DNA of 44,652 bases from Terriglobales bacterium (GTDB lineage: Bacteria; Acidobacteriota; Terriglobia; Terriglobales; Acidobacteriaceae): positions 1-44,652 of the forward strand of contig DATIBR010000076.1 in the NCBI GenBank assembly GCA_035457425.1, written 5' to 3'. Under the pieces are notes generated by a model. It was not told where the DNA came from and searched no databases. It saw only the letters and a list, made by a program, of their open reading frames with translations. Made by a program: the position numbers and the translations under genes. This document shows positions 25,264 through 33,520 of the stretch, one piece after another; within the stretch, counting starts at the first letter, position 1; every line of letters begins with the position of its first letter.

Positions 25264-26112
25264 CTACTTCTTCTTCGGGTCGTAGTTGAGCGGGCCGGGG
25301 TCGAAGAGCGAGGCGGACATCGGCGGGTCGTAGGTCACGGTGTTGAGGAAGCGCTGCCGGGTCATCCAGTCGTCGGTCTTCCAGGCCAGGCTGAGAGGCG
25401 TCTGGATCACGCCGCCCTGCGCGGCGATGGGCCGGTAGTTGTCGTAGATCTCTTCGATGTTGCTGCGCTCGCGCGTCTCGGGATCGCGCAGCGTGAAGGT
25501 CTTCTTGATGGGCAGGTGCGTGTCGGCGTCGACGAAGAAGGTGACCGAGCGGTTCCGCGCGTCCATGATGGTGATCTTCTCGGCGGGCTTGCGCTCGGCG
25601 ACGGTGCGGCCGTCGTAGAACAGCACCGTGCCGGGCGCCTTCAGCCACTGGCGCAGGACGTGCTCGTTGGAGTAGGGGCGGCGCTCGAGGTACTCCTTCA
25701 TGTCGTCCTTGTCCATGGGGCGAGTGCCGCGGAAGGTGGTCTCGAAGCCCTGGTCGCCGTCGTAGATGACGATCCAGTCGCGCTGCTTGGTGAGCTCCAT
25801 GCGGTCCTTGTCGGGCCAGCGCCAGAAGCGCCAGAACTGCACGCCCACGCCCTTGGGCTCGCCGTGGTAGAAGCCGTAGGTGCGGCCGATCTCGGTGCGG
25901 GCCTGGTAGGTGAGATAGGCGTCGCCGCCGAGCGCCTTCAGCATGCGGTCGAGGATCTGCCGGGCCTGGCGCGCGTTCTCGTCGTCGACGGGCAGCGGCG
26001 CGGTCACCGGCGGCGCCGGCGGCGCGCTCGAGGTCACGGCGGGTTTCTGCGCGATGGCGGCTGGCGCGAGTGCGAGCAGCAACAGGGCGAGGGAACAGCG
26101 AAGCTTTCTCAT
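25264..26112 (-). CDS. exported LolA-like protein
   Basis: A 282-residue exported protein (signal peptide about 1-21, LALLLLALAPAAIA). The body has the long beta-sheet pattern of outer-membrane lipoprotein sorting/LolA-type folds: DARNRSVTFFVDADTHLPIKKTFTL-type strands with a DxxTHLP turn. It also has the segments ILDRMLKALGGDAYL and GRTYGFYHGE, which I associate with an acidobacterial family of unknown function. There is no lipobox. It probably binds a lipid or lipidated partner in the periplasm, but no partner is encoded nearby. The ATG at 26112 was chosen for the signal peptide. Confidence 0.75.
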   Translation of the reverse strand: MRKLRCSLALLLLALAPAAIAQKPAVTSSAPPAPPVTAPLPVDDENARQARQILDRMLKALGGDAYLTYQARTEIGRTYGFYHGEPKGVGVQFWRFWRWPDKDRMELTKQRDWIVIYDGDQGFETTFRGTRPMDKDDMKEYLERRPYSNEHVLRQWLKAPGTVLFYDGRTVAERKPAEKITIMDARNRSVTFFVDADTHLPIKKTFTLRDPETRERSNIEEIYDNYRPIAAQGGVIQTPLSLAWKTDDWMTRQRFLNTVTYDPPMSASLFDPGPLNYDPKKK

Positions 26113-26172
26113 GGACTCTCTGATTAGAAGCACAAACCAGCAGTGTAGCTGCTTAGCATAACGATCCACGGC

Positions 26173-26196
26173 AGAGACGCCCTTTTGGGCGTCTCT
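26173..26196. repeat. palindrome AGAGACGCCC-TTTT-GGGCGTCTCT
   Basis: A perfect 10-bp inverted repeat with a 4-base loop, overlapping the SDR stop codon (26195-26197). It probably acts as a 3'-end hairpin for the SDR gene and looks like a member of a dispersed repeat family. Confidence 0.7.
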
Positions 26197-26965
26197 ACCC
26201 GACTAGTACCGCGCCGCCGTTGACGTTGAAGACCTCGCCGGTCACGAAGCCCGCGCCTTCGGTGCACAAGAAAACGATGCAGGCGGCCAGCTCTTCCGGC
26301 GTCCCGACGCGGCCCAGCGGGATGGTGGCGAAGACGCGGGGGGCGACTTGGGGGTCTTCCAGCGCGGGGGCGGCCATGTCGGTCGAGACCCAGCCGGGCG
26401 CGACGCAGTTCACGCGGATCTTGTCACGCGCCAGCTCGGTGGAGAGGCCCTTGGTCATGCTGATGACCGCGCCCTTGGTGGCGGCGTAGTCGCAGTGGAA
26501 GGCCTCGCCGCGCTGGCCGGCGGTCGAGCTGATGAGCACGATCGCGCCGCCTTGCGCCTGCTGCTTCATCTGCGCGACCGAATGCTTGACCAGGCCGAAG
26601 ACGCTGTTCAGGTTGACGCCGATAGTCGTGAGCCACTGCTCGTCGGCCATTTTGTCGATGGGGGCGTCGTGCGGCGGCCAGATGCCGTGGTTGGCGACCA
26701 GGATATCGAGGCGGCCGAAGCGCCGCACGGCGGCCTCGACCAGAGCGCGCGCGTGCTCGGGCGTGGAAAGCTGCTGCTGGAAGGCGGCGGCGTTCTCGCG
26801 CCCGCATTCTTCCACGACTTTGTCGGCGCGGACGGTCGCCTTTTCGTAACTGAATGCAACCTTGGCGCCGGCCTTCGCCAGCAGCTTGACGGTCGCGGCG
26901 CCGATGCCGCGCGACCCGCCGGAGACGAGCGCGACCTTGTTCGCGAGTGAGAGCTCGAGAGGCAT
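26195..26965 (-). CDS. short-chain dehydrogenase/reductase (FabG-like)
   Basis: A 256-residue classical SDR, an NAD(P)-dependent oxidoreductase. Visible motifs: the cofactor loop SGGSRGIG (15-22), the structural NHG (92-94), the catalytic Ser147 in ISSTAGQ, and Tyr160 and Lys164 in YAATK. The PGW and GGAVLVG ends are family-typical. It resembles beta-ketoacyl-ACP reductase and glucose-dehydrogenase-type SDRs; with no fatty-acid genes nearby the substrate is unknown. The ATG at 26965 was chosen because the family starts there and a TATAAT box lies 12 bases upstream. Confidence 0.92.
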   Translation of the reverse strand: MPLELSLANKVALVSGGSRGIGAATVKLLAKAGAKVAFSYEKATVRADKVVEECGRENAAAFQQQLSTPEHARALVEAAVRRFGRLDILVANHGIWPPHDAPIDKMADEQWLTTIGVNLNSVFGLVKHSVAQMKQQAQGGAIVLISSTAGQRGEAFHCDYAATKGAVISMTKGLSTELARDKIRVNCVAPGWVSTDMAAPALEDPQVAPRVFATIPLGRVGTPEELAACIVFLCTEGAGFVTGEVFNVNGGAVLVG

Positions 26966-26977
26966 GCGACGCGTGGA

Positions 26978-26983
26978 ATTATA
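26978..26983 (-). promoter_or_regulatory. -10 box (TATAAT) of the SDR gene
   Basis: A perfect TATAAT ends 12 bases before the ATG at 26965, with no Shine-Dalgarno in between. This matches the short-leader arrangement of kinases 2 and 4. Confidence 0.6.
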
Positions 26984-27003
26984 GACGGTGCGCGGCGGGA
27001 CCA

Positions 27004-27076
27004 TTCACCACGGAGGCACGGAGTTCACGGAGGCTCTTTAGTCTTTCCCCGGGCCCTCCGTGTCTCCGTGGTAAAA
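27004..27076. repeat. composite inverted element, CACGGAG word (copy 1)
   Basis: The left arm (27004-27033) has CCACGGAG, GCACGGAG and TTCACGGAG units. The right arm (27055-27076) is its reverse complement (CCTCCGTGTCTCCGTGGT). The element fills nearly all the space between the SDR promoter and the glutamine amidotransferase stop codon at 27078. Confidence 0.75.
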
Positions 27077-27077
27077 C

Positions 27078-27881
27078 CTACCGCTTCCACCGGCCCGCCG
27101 CCGCGATGAACGCCGCGAACAGCGCGCGCGAGACCGGTTCCTCATCGTACGTCCGCTCGGGGTGCCACTGCACGCCGAGGACGAAGTGTTCCGGCTGCGT
27201 GCCTTCGACCGCTTCGATGACGCCGTCGTCGGGGCATTTTGCCACCGCGCGCAGGCCGTCGCCGACCGTTTCCGCCGCCTGGTGGTGGCTGGAGTTCACC
27301 GGCACGACCAGCTCGCGCGGCTCCTCGACCGGGCCGTGGCCTTCGCTGGTCTCTTCCCCCGGACTCAGCGAGGGCTGCGTGGTGTCGAGCACCTCCAGCG
27401 CCACGATCTGGCCGAGCACCGAATCCGCGGGAATGGCTGCCTGGTGCGCGCGCACGACGGCCTTGCCGGCTTCGTGGTTCACGCCGGTCTCCAGATGCTG
27501 GCGCAGCGTGCCGGTGCGCCACACGTTGAGGATCTGCATGCCGTAGCAGATGCCGAACAGCGGCTTGCGGAGGTTGTAGGCGTCCTGGATGAGGAGCTCG
27601 TCGACGTTGTCGCGCAGCGCGTCGGCGGCGGCGGTCTTCGCTCCGCGCTGCTCGCCGTACTTTTCCGGGTCGACGTCGGCGTTCGACCCGGGCAGCAGCA
27701 CGCCGGCGCACTGCGAGGCGATGCGCGCGACCTCCTCCGGCGTGGCGTGGAGAGCGACCTCGACCGGCTCGCCGCCCGCACGGCGCACCGCCTCGGCGTA
27801 CTGCGGGAAGGCGCGCGCGTTGTAGTCGGGCTTGTCGGAGGTGGGCAGCGGGATGGCGATGCGGGGGCGCACGTCCTTCAT
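27078..27881 (-). CDS. class I glutamine amidotransferase, gamma-glutamyl-GABA hydrolase (peptidase C26) type
   Basis: A protein of up to 267 residues of the PuuD-like C26 family, which hydrolyses gamma-glutamyl amide bonds. The nucleophile elbow GICYGMQ gives Cys112, followed by ILNVWRTGTLRQHL and VNSSHHQ. The closing GVQWHPE supplies the catalytic His-Glu pair. The N-terminus PRIAIPLPTSD matches the family. The ATG at 27881 overlaps a TAGAAT box; if that box is the -10, transcription starts about at the in-frame GTG at 27872, which would then be the true leaderless start. There are no polyamine genes nearby. Confidence 0.88.
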   Translation of the reverse strand: MKDVRPRIAIPLPTSDKPDYNARAFPQYAEAVRRAGGEPVEVALHATPEEVARIASQCAGVLLPGSNADVDPEKYGEQRGAKTAAADALRDNVDELLIQDAYNLRKPLFGICYGMQILNVWRTGTLRQHLETGVNHEAGKAVVRAHQAAIPADSVLGQIVALEVLDTTQPSLSPGEETSEGHGPVEEPRELVVPVNSSHHQAAETVGDGLRAVAKCPDDGVIEAVEGTQPEHFVLGVQWHPERTYDEEPVSRALFAAFIAAAGRWKR

Positions 27882-27885
27882 TCTA
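27880..27885 (-). promoter_or_regulatory. -10 box (TAGAAT) overlapping the annotated amidotransferase ATG
   Basis: TAGAATGAAGGACGTG: the box contains the A and T of the ATG at 27881 and is 7 bases before an in-frame GTG at 27872. This mirrors the TAGAAT-6 nt-GTG layout before mnmE and before the gene at 44633. Confidence 0.4.
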
Positions 27886-27894
27886 GTCGCAGGG

Positions 27895-27931
27895 TTTTCA
27901 CCACGGAGGCACGGAGACACGGAGAAGGGCG
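27895..27931. repeat. single arm of the CACGGAG element (copy 2)
   Basis: CCACGGAG, GCACGGAG and ACACGGAG in tandem (8-bp units), like the left arm at 27004 but without an inverted partner. It lies in the divergent region between the amidotransferase and the gene at 27974. Confidence 0.7.
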
Positions 27932-27973
27932 ATTGATAGAATCGTGGATTCCGAACACCAGAGGAGAACAGCA

Positions 27974-28666
27974 GTGAGCACCGTCCCGCAACAGAAGCCC
28001 ACCGGCGCCGCGGCCGGGCAATTCATGACGCTCGGCGGACTGCCGCTCACCATCGAGATGCAGTGGCCGTTCCATCCCGCGACGGCGGGCTCGGACTTCC
28101 ACGTCATCCACGGCAAGGCCACGCTGGCCGACGGCTCGGGCCTGCACGCCGACGTCTCGGTGCAGATCACGCAGGTCATCAAGGAAGCCCTGCCGTCCCT
28201 GGAGCGCGAGCACTCCGAGGCGGCGGTGGTGAACGCCATCCGCAAAGACTTCGACCGCAAGCAGCTCGAGCTGCTGAAGAGCGGCAAGCGGCAGCCGGTG
28301 CCGGTCTCGAGCCGCCACTACGACTTCAAGCAGAACAAGCTGATCTTCGCGCGCGCCAACGACGAGGACCTCACGGCGTTCATCCGGCGCAAGGTGTTCT
28401 GGCTGTCGAAGCTGGCGGGCGGCGACGACGTGCGCGTCGCCGAGCCGCTCGACCTGCTGTACCTCAACACGACGTCGGAGCACATGCTCGCGCTCGCCAA
28501 CGACCACCTCGCCAAGCACGGGCTGATCACGCTCGGCAAAGGCTGGGCGCGGCCGACGGAGAAGCTGCTCAGCTTCGCGCACCAGCTCGAGCACGAGATG
28601 CGGGAGGCGCTGCACGCGCTCGAGGAGAAGCATCGGTTCGAGCGCGAAGGCGCGACGCACTATTGA
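27974..28666 (+). CDS. hypothetical protein
   Basis: A 230-residue soluble protein that I do not recognise. It opens with a Gly/Ala-rich stretch, then a beta-rich half (LPLTIEMQWPFHPATAG, DFHVIHGKATLADGSG, ADVSVQITQVI) and a helical half rich in Glu/Arg (LEREHSEAAVVNAIRKDF; HQLEHEMREALHALEEKH). It has no signal peptide, membrane helix or catalytic motif. GTG at 27974 is preferred to GTG at 27944 because GAGGAGA (27961-27967) is a good ribosome site and the upstream codons are non-conserved-looking. It has a TAGAAT box at 27937-27942, leaving a leader of about 25 nt. Confidence 0.7.
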   Translation: MSTVPQQKPTGAAAGQFMTLGGLPLTIEMQWPFHPATAGSDFHVIHGKATLADGSGLHADVSVQITQVIKEALPSLEREHSEAAVVNAIRKDFDRKQLELLKSGKRQPVPVSSRHYDFKQNKLIFARANDEDLTAFIRRKVFWLSKLAGGDDVRVAEPLDLLYLNTTSEHMLALANDHLAKHGLITLGKGWARPTEKLLSFAHQLEHEMREALHALEEKHRFEREGATHY

Positions 28667-28695
28667 GCCGGCGCGCCGTTGCAAGGACATTTCGA

Positions 28696-28722
28696 ACCGC
28701 GGCGCAGCCGTCGCGCCGCGGT
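28696..28722. repeat. 10-bp perfect inverted repeat downstream of the gene at 27974
   Basis: ACCGCGGCGC (28696-28705), 7-base loop, GCGCCGCGGT (28713-28722). It begins 30 bases after the stop codon and probably forms a stable 3' hairpin; there is no T-run. Confidence 0.55.
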
Positions 28723-28775
28723 GAGAAAGCCCTACCGCTTCCACGACCCCACCGAAGAGCGATCTGGCCATAGGG

Positions 28776-28804
28776 ATCCCTCGCCCGCCGGGGCGGGCTC
28801 GGGA
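28776..28804. repeat. GC palindrome before the MFS gene
   Basis: ATCCCTCGCCCGCC, GG, GGCGGGCTCGGGAT: a 14-bp stem with two mismatches. It lies 32 bases before the MFS start, upstream of its proposed -10 box. Confidence 0.5.
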
Positions 28805-28836
28805 TGTTTCTAACCGCGTGATACAAAGAAATCCGC

Positions 28837-30114
28837 GTGGCTCAGAGGTCCATCTCGCTCGGCTCGTACTGGCGGCTGGTCCGCGGGAACGCGAACTTCC
28901 GGCGGCTGTGGACGGCGCAGATCGTCTCCGAGATCGGCGACTGGTTCTACATGGTGTCGCTCTACGCCATGCTGCTGGAGTTCACCGGCAAGGCGGAGTC
29001 GGTGGCGATGGCGTTCGTGCTGCAAGTGCTGCCGCAGGCGCTGGTGGGGCCGTTCGCGGGGGTGATCAACGACCGCATCTCGCGGCGCAAGGTGATGATC
29101 GCCACCGACCTGGTGCGCGCCGTCATCGTGGCCTGCGTGCTGTTCGTGCGGACGCCCGCGATGGTCTGGCTGGTCTACCCGCTGCTGTTCCTCGAGACGA
29201 CGATGTGGGGGCTGTTCGAGCCGGCGCGCACCGCGGTGATCCCCAACGTCGTGGAGAAAGACGAGACGCTGGTCGCCAACACGCTGGCGTCGAGCACGTG
29301 GTCGGTGAATCTGTTCCTGGGCGCGGCCCTCGGGGGCGCGGCCGCGGTGTGGCTGGGGCGCGACGCGGTGTTCGCGCTCGACGCGGCGTCGTTCCTGTTC
29401 TCCGCGTTCATGATCTCGCGCATGCGGTTCGCCGAGCCGCACACCGAAGCGCGCGGCCCGGCGCGGCTGCGCGACTTCTTCGACCACTCCGACGTGGTCG
29501 AGGGCTTCCGCTACGTGCGCGAGAATCGCCTGTTCTCGCCGCTGGTGGTGAAAGGCGTGCTCGGCGTGACGGGCGCGAGCTGGGTCATCTTCCCCGTGCT
29601 CGGCAAGGAGGTGTTCCCGCTGCACCGCGCGGGCGTCAGCGCGGAGCAGGGCGTGCTGCTCGGCATCAGCATGCTGATGGGAGCGCGCGGGCTGGGCACG
29701 CTGCTGGGGCCGCTGGCGGTGGCGCCCTGGGCGGAGCAGCGCCCCGACCGGCTGCGCATCGGGATCGTGCTCGGGTTCGCGCTCTACGGGCTGGGATACG
29801 TCGCGCTGGGGCACATCGCGACCGCGCCGGTGGCGTACGCCGCGGTCATCTTCTCGCACATGGGCGGCGCGCTGGTGTGGGTGTTCTCGACCACGCTGCT
29901 GCAACTGATCACCGACGACCGCTTCCGCGGGCGCGTCTTCGCCGCCGAGCTGGCCTTCTGCACCGTGATGCTGGCGGTCAGCGCGCAGGCCGCGGGCTAT
30001 GCCATCGACCACGGCGTGGACGTGCGGATGGTGTCGTTCGTGACGGGGCTGGTGACGCTGGTCGCGGGCGGGGCGTGGGCGGCGTTCGGGGCGCGGAAAC
30101 GTGCGAGCGATTAG
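28837..30114 (+). CDS. major facilitator superfamily transporter (EntS/MFS_3-like exporter)
   Basis: A 425-residue inner-membrane protein with about twelve hydrophobic segments. The start NFRRLWTAQIVSEIGDWFYMVSLYAML is typical of the EntS-like MFS group, which exports siderophores or small drugs. The loop 2-3 motif appears as GVINDRISRRKVMI, matching G-x-x-x-D-R-x-G-R-R. The substrate is unknown and no siderophore genes are nearby. The start is GTG at 28837, with TACAAA (28822-28827) 9 bases before it and no Shine-Dalgarno. The stop TAG (30112-30114) is supplied by the left arm of a repeat element. Confidence 0.88.
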   Translation: MAQRSISLGSYWRLVRGNANFRRLWTAQIVSEIGDWFYMVSLYAMLLEFTGKAESVAMAFVLQVLPQALVGPFAGVINDRISRRKVMIATDLVRAVIVACVLFVRTPAMVWLVYPLLFLETTMWGLFEPARTAVIPNVVEKDETLVANTLASSTWSVNLFLGAALGGAAAVWLGRDAVFALDAASFLFSAFMISRMRFAEPHTEARGPARLRDFFDHSDVVEGFRYVRENRLFSPLVVKGVLGVTGASWVIFPVLGKEVFPLHRAGVSAEQGVLLGISMLMGARGLGTLLGPLAVAPWAEQRPDRLRIGIVLGFALYGLGYVALGHIATAPVAYAAVIFSHMGGALVWVFSTTLLQLITDDRFRGRVFAAELAFCTVMLAVSAQAAGYAIDHGVDVRMVSFVTGLVTLVAGGAWAAFGARKRASD

Positions 30115-30179
30115 CAACTAGCGATTAGCGATTAGCGCGCCGGCGAGTCGCCGGCGCCTACCTGCGCAATCGCTGATCG

Positions 30180-30201
<22 letters not shown>
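30106..30201. repeat. composite inverted element, AGCGATT heptamer word, between convergent genes
   Basis: The left arm (30106-30137) is AGCGATT, AGCAACT, AGCGATT, AGCGATT, AGCG. The right arm (30165-30201) read in reverse is AGCGATT, AGCAGTT, AGCGATC, AGCGATT. Between them is a perfect palindrome, GCGCCGGCGA-G-TCGCCGGCGC (30137-30157). The MFS stop TAG lies in the left arm and the mnmG stop TAG in the right arm, so the element could end transcription from both sides. Confidence 0.85.
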
Positions 30202-32117
<1,916 letters not shown>

Positions 32118-32139
32118 CCCCGCGAATGCCTGCAGGTTG

Positions 32140-32145
32140 ATTTTA
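32140..32145 (-). promoter_or_regulatory. probable -10 box of mnmG
   Basis: TAAAAT in the extended context CTGATAAAATC, 22 bases before the mnmG ATG at 32117. No clear -35. Confidence 0.35.
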
Positions 32146-32199
32146 TCAGCGGAAATCGCGGGTCTTGGCCGCTCCCTGTGATGTTTCCCACCTGGTCAT

Positions 32200-32215
32200 T
32201 GTGACCGCGCTCACT
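32200..32215. promoter_or_regulatory. CRP/FNR-like operator upstream of the CADD-like gene
   Basis: TGTGACCGCGCTCACT matches the TGTGA-N6-TCACA consensus of CRP-family regulators with one outer mismatch. Its centre (32207.5) is about 42 bases upstream of the start point predicted from the TATATT box at 32238, the classical class II activator position. It lies in the divergent region shared with mnmG. Confidence 0.45.
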
Positions 32216-32237
32216 GGCGCGCCGAGGTCTGCTCCCG

Positions 32238-32243
32238 TATATT
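32238..32243 (+). promoter_or_regulatory. -10 box (TATATT) of the CADD-like gene
   Basis: TATATT, 37 bases before the ATG at 32281; no good -35, as expected for an activator-dependent promoter. The ribosome site AAAGGA is at 32268-32273. Confidence 0.45.
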
Positions 32244-32280
32244 TCAGGGGATCTCCTTTTTCCCTCGAAAGGACCCTGCC

Positions 32281-32967
32281 ATGGACGTCCAGCAATTCTT
32301 CTCCGAGCTCGACCGCCGCATCGCGAAGTACGACCTGCTCTGCCATCCTTTTTACCAGGCGTGGGCGGCGGGTGAGCTGACGCGCGCCGAGCTGCGCGAG
32401 TACGCCGGGCAGTACTACAACCAGGTGGCGAGCTTCCCGATCGCGCTCTCGACGCTGCACGCGCGCCTGCCGAACGGCGAGCTGCGCGAGGCGGTGCTGC
32501 ACAATTACTGGGACGAGGTGGGCATCGAAGCGCCCGACCGGCGTCCGCACGACGAGATCTGGCTGGACTTCGCCGAGGGCATGGACGGGACACGCGCGCC
32601 GCGGCCGCCCATCCTGGAGATGTGCGACCTGATGGCGCTGTTCCGCGACATCGCGCGCAACGGCGCGCCGGAAGAGGCGCTGGCCGCCTTCTACGCCTAC
32701 GAGTCGCAGGTGCCGCGGGTCGCGAAGGAGAAGGCCAAGGGGTTGCGCGAGCGCTACGGCGCCGACGCCAGGACCTGCAAGTACTTCGAGATCCACGAGA
32801 CCGCCGACGTGCACCACTCCGGCGTGTGGCGCGAGCAACTCGGCAAGCGCATCGCCGAAGGCGGCGACGCGAAGAAGGCGCTGGCCGCGGCCGAGACCAT
32901 TGCGCAGGCGCTGTGGCGCGCGCTCAGCGGCATCGAGCGCGAGCGGCAGACCAGGCGAGCCGCGTGA
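32281..32967 (+). CDS. CADD-family diiron protein, candidate self-sacrificing p-aminobenzoate synthase
   Basis: A 228-residue protein of the haem-oxygenase-like diiron fold, closest to chlamydial CADD. CADD supplies p-aminobenzoate for folate by consuming its own Tyr and Lys side chains. Counterparts of the CADD metal ligands are visible: Glu79 or Glu83, His90, Glu141 (YAYESQVP), and His172, Asp176 and His179 in HETADVHH. Tyr25 (CHPFYQAW) and Lys151 align in spacing with CADD Tyr27 and Lys152, the reported sacrificial residues. A PqqC/TenA-like role is the alternative. It has a good ribosome site. Folate context: folK is at 2436. Its TGA touches the repeat element that follows. Confidence 0.85.
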   Translation: MDVQQFFSELDRRIAKYDLLCHPFYQAWAAGELTRAELREYAGQYYNQVASFPIALSTLHARLPNGELREAVLHNYWDEVGIEAPDRRPHDEIWLDFAEGMDGTRAPRPPILEMCDLMALFRDIARNGAPEEALAAFYAYESQVPRVAKEKAKGLRERYGADARTCKYFEIHETADVHHSGVWREQLGKRIAEGGDAKKALAAAETIAQALWRALSGIERERQTRRAA

Positions 32968-33070
32968 ATTTGTAATTTGTGATCTGTAATTGGTAATTTG
33001 TGAGGCGGCCCGCCACGGTGGGCCGCTTCGTTGTTTCAAAATTACAAATCACAAATTACAAATCACAAAT
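32967..33070. repeat. composite inverted element, ATTTGTR heptamer word
   Basis: The left arm (32968-33003) is five heptamers (ATTTGTA, ATTTGTG, ATCTGTA, ATTGGTA, ATTTGTG). The right arm (33039-33070) is AAATTAC, AAATCAC, AAATTAC, AAATCAC, AAAT, the reverse complement pattern. The centre carries a GC hairpin, GCGGCCC (33005-33011) with GGGCCGC (33020-33026). The arm ends in the ATG of the next gene. Confidence 0.85.
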
Positions 33071-33464
33071 GAAAACGGTCCCCATCGGAGCGCGCGCGGA
33101 GGTCAGCGAGACGGTCGAGCGCAAGCACACGCTCGCGCATCATCACGGCGAGCTTCCGCCGGTGTATTCCACGCCCGACATGATCCGCCTGATGGAGACG
33201 GCGTGCTTCCACGCGCTGCTGCCGTACCACGAGCCGGGCGAGATCAACGTGGGGACGGCGATCCACGTGGAGCACCGCGCCGCGACCGGCATCGGGAGCC
33301 AGGTGCACGCGTCGGCGGAGCTGGAGCGCTTCGACGGCCGCTTCTACACCATGCGCTGCCGCGCGTGGGTCACGGAGAACGGCGCGCACCGCGAGATCGG
33401 CCGCGGGACGGTGGACCGCGCCGCGGTCCACGTGCCGACCTTCCTCGAGAAGACGAGAGTGTAG
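33069..33464 (+). CDS. FlK-like hotdog thioesterase
   Basis: A 131-residue hotdog-fold protein of the fluoroacetyl-CoA thioesterase (FlK)-like family. The start MKTVPIGARAEVSETV fits the family. The catalytic residues reported for FlK (Thr42, Glu50, His76) have counterparts with identical spacing: Thr35 in YSTPDMIRLME, Glu43 in the same segment, and His69 in HVEHRAAT. Most family members are general acyl-CoA thioesterases, so a fluoroacetate role is not implied. There is no Shine-Dalgarno: the ATG is the edge of the AAATCAC repeat arm. It lies between the CADD-like gene and mnmE on the same strand. Confidence 0.85.
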   Translation: MKTVPIGARAEVSETVERKHTLAHHHGELPPVYSTPDMIRLMETACFHALLPYHEPGEINVGTAIHVEHRAATGIGSQVHASAELERFDGRFYTMRCRAWVTENGAHREIGRGTVDRAAVHVPTFLEKTRV

Positions 33465-33508
33465 AAGTCTCCCGGGCCGCCCGGACCGCGCAACGCACCA
33501 CTCGCAAC

Positions 33509-33514
33509 TAGAAT
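33509..33514 (+). promoter_or_regulatory. -10 box (TAGAAT) of mnmE
   Basis: TAGAATGTCCCCGTG: the box ends 6 bases before the GTG start, so the start point would be the first base of the start codon (leaderless). Confidence 0.55.
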
Positions 33515-33520
33515 GTCCCC

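Noticed and set aside
33069-33464. Specific fluoroacetate-resistance function for the FlK-like protein
   Set aside because: The catalytic triad is that of the whole family; nothing in the context indicates fluorinated substrates.
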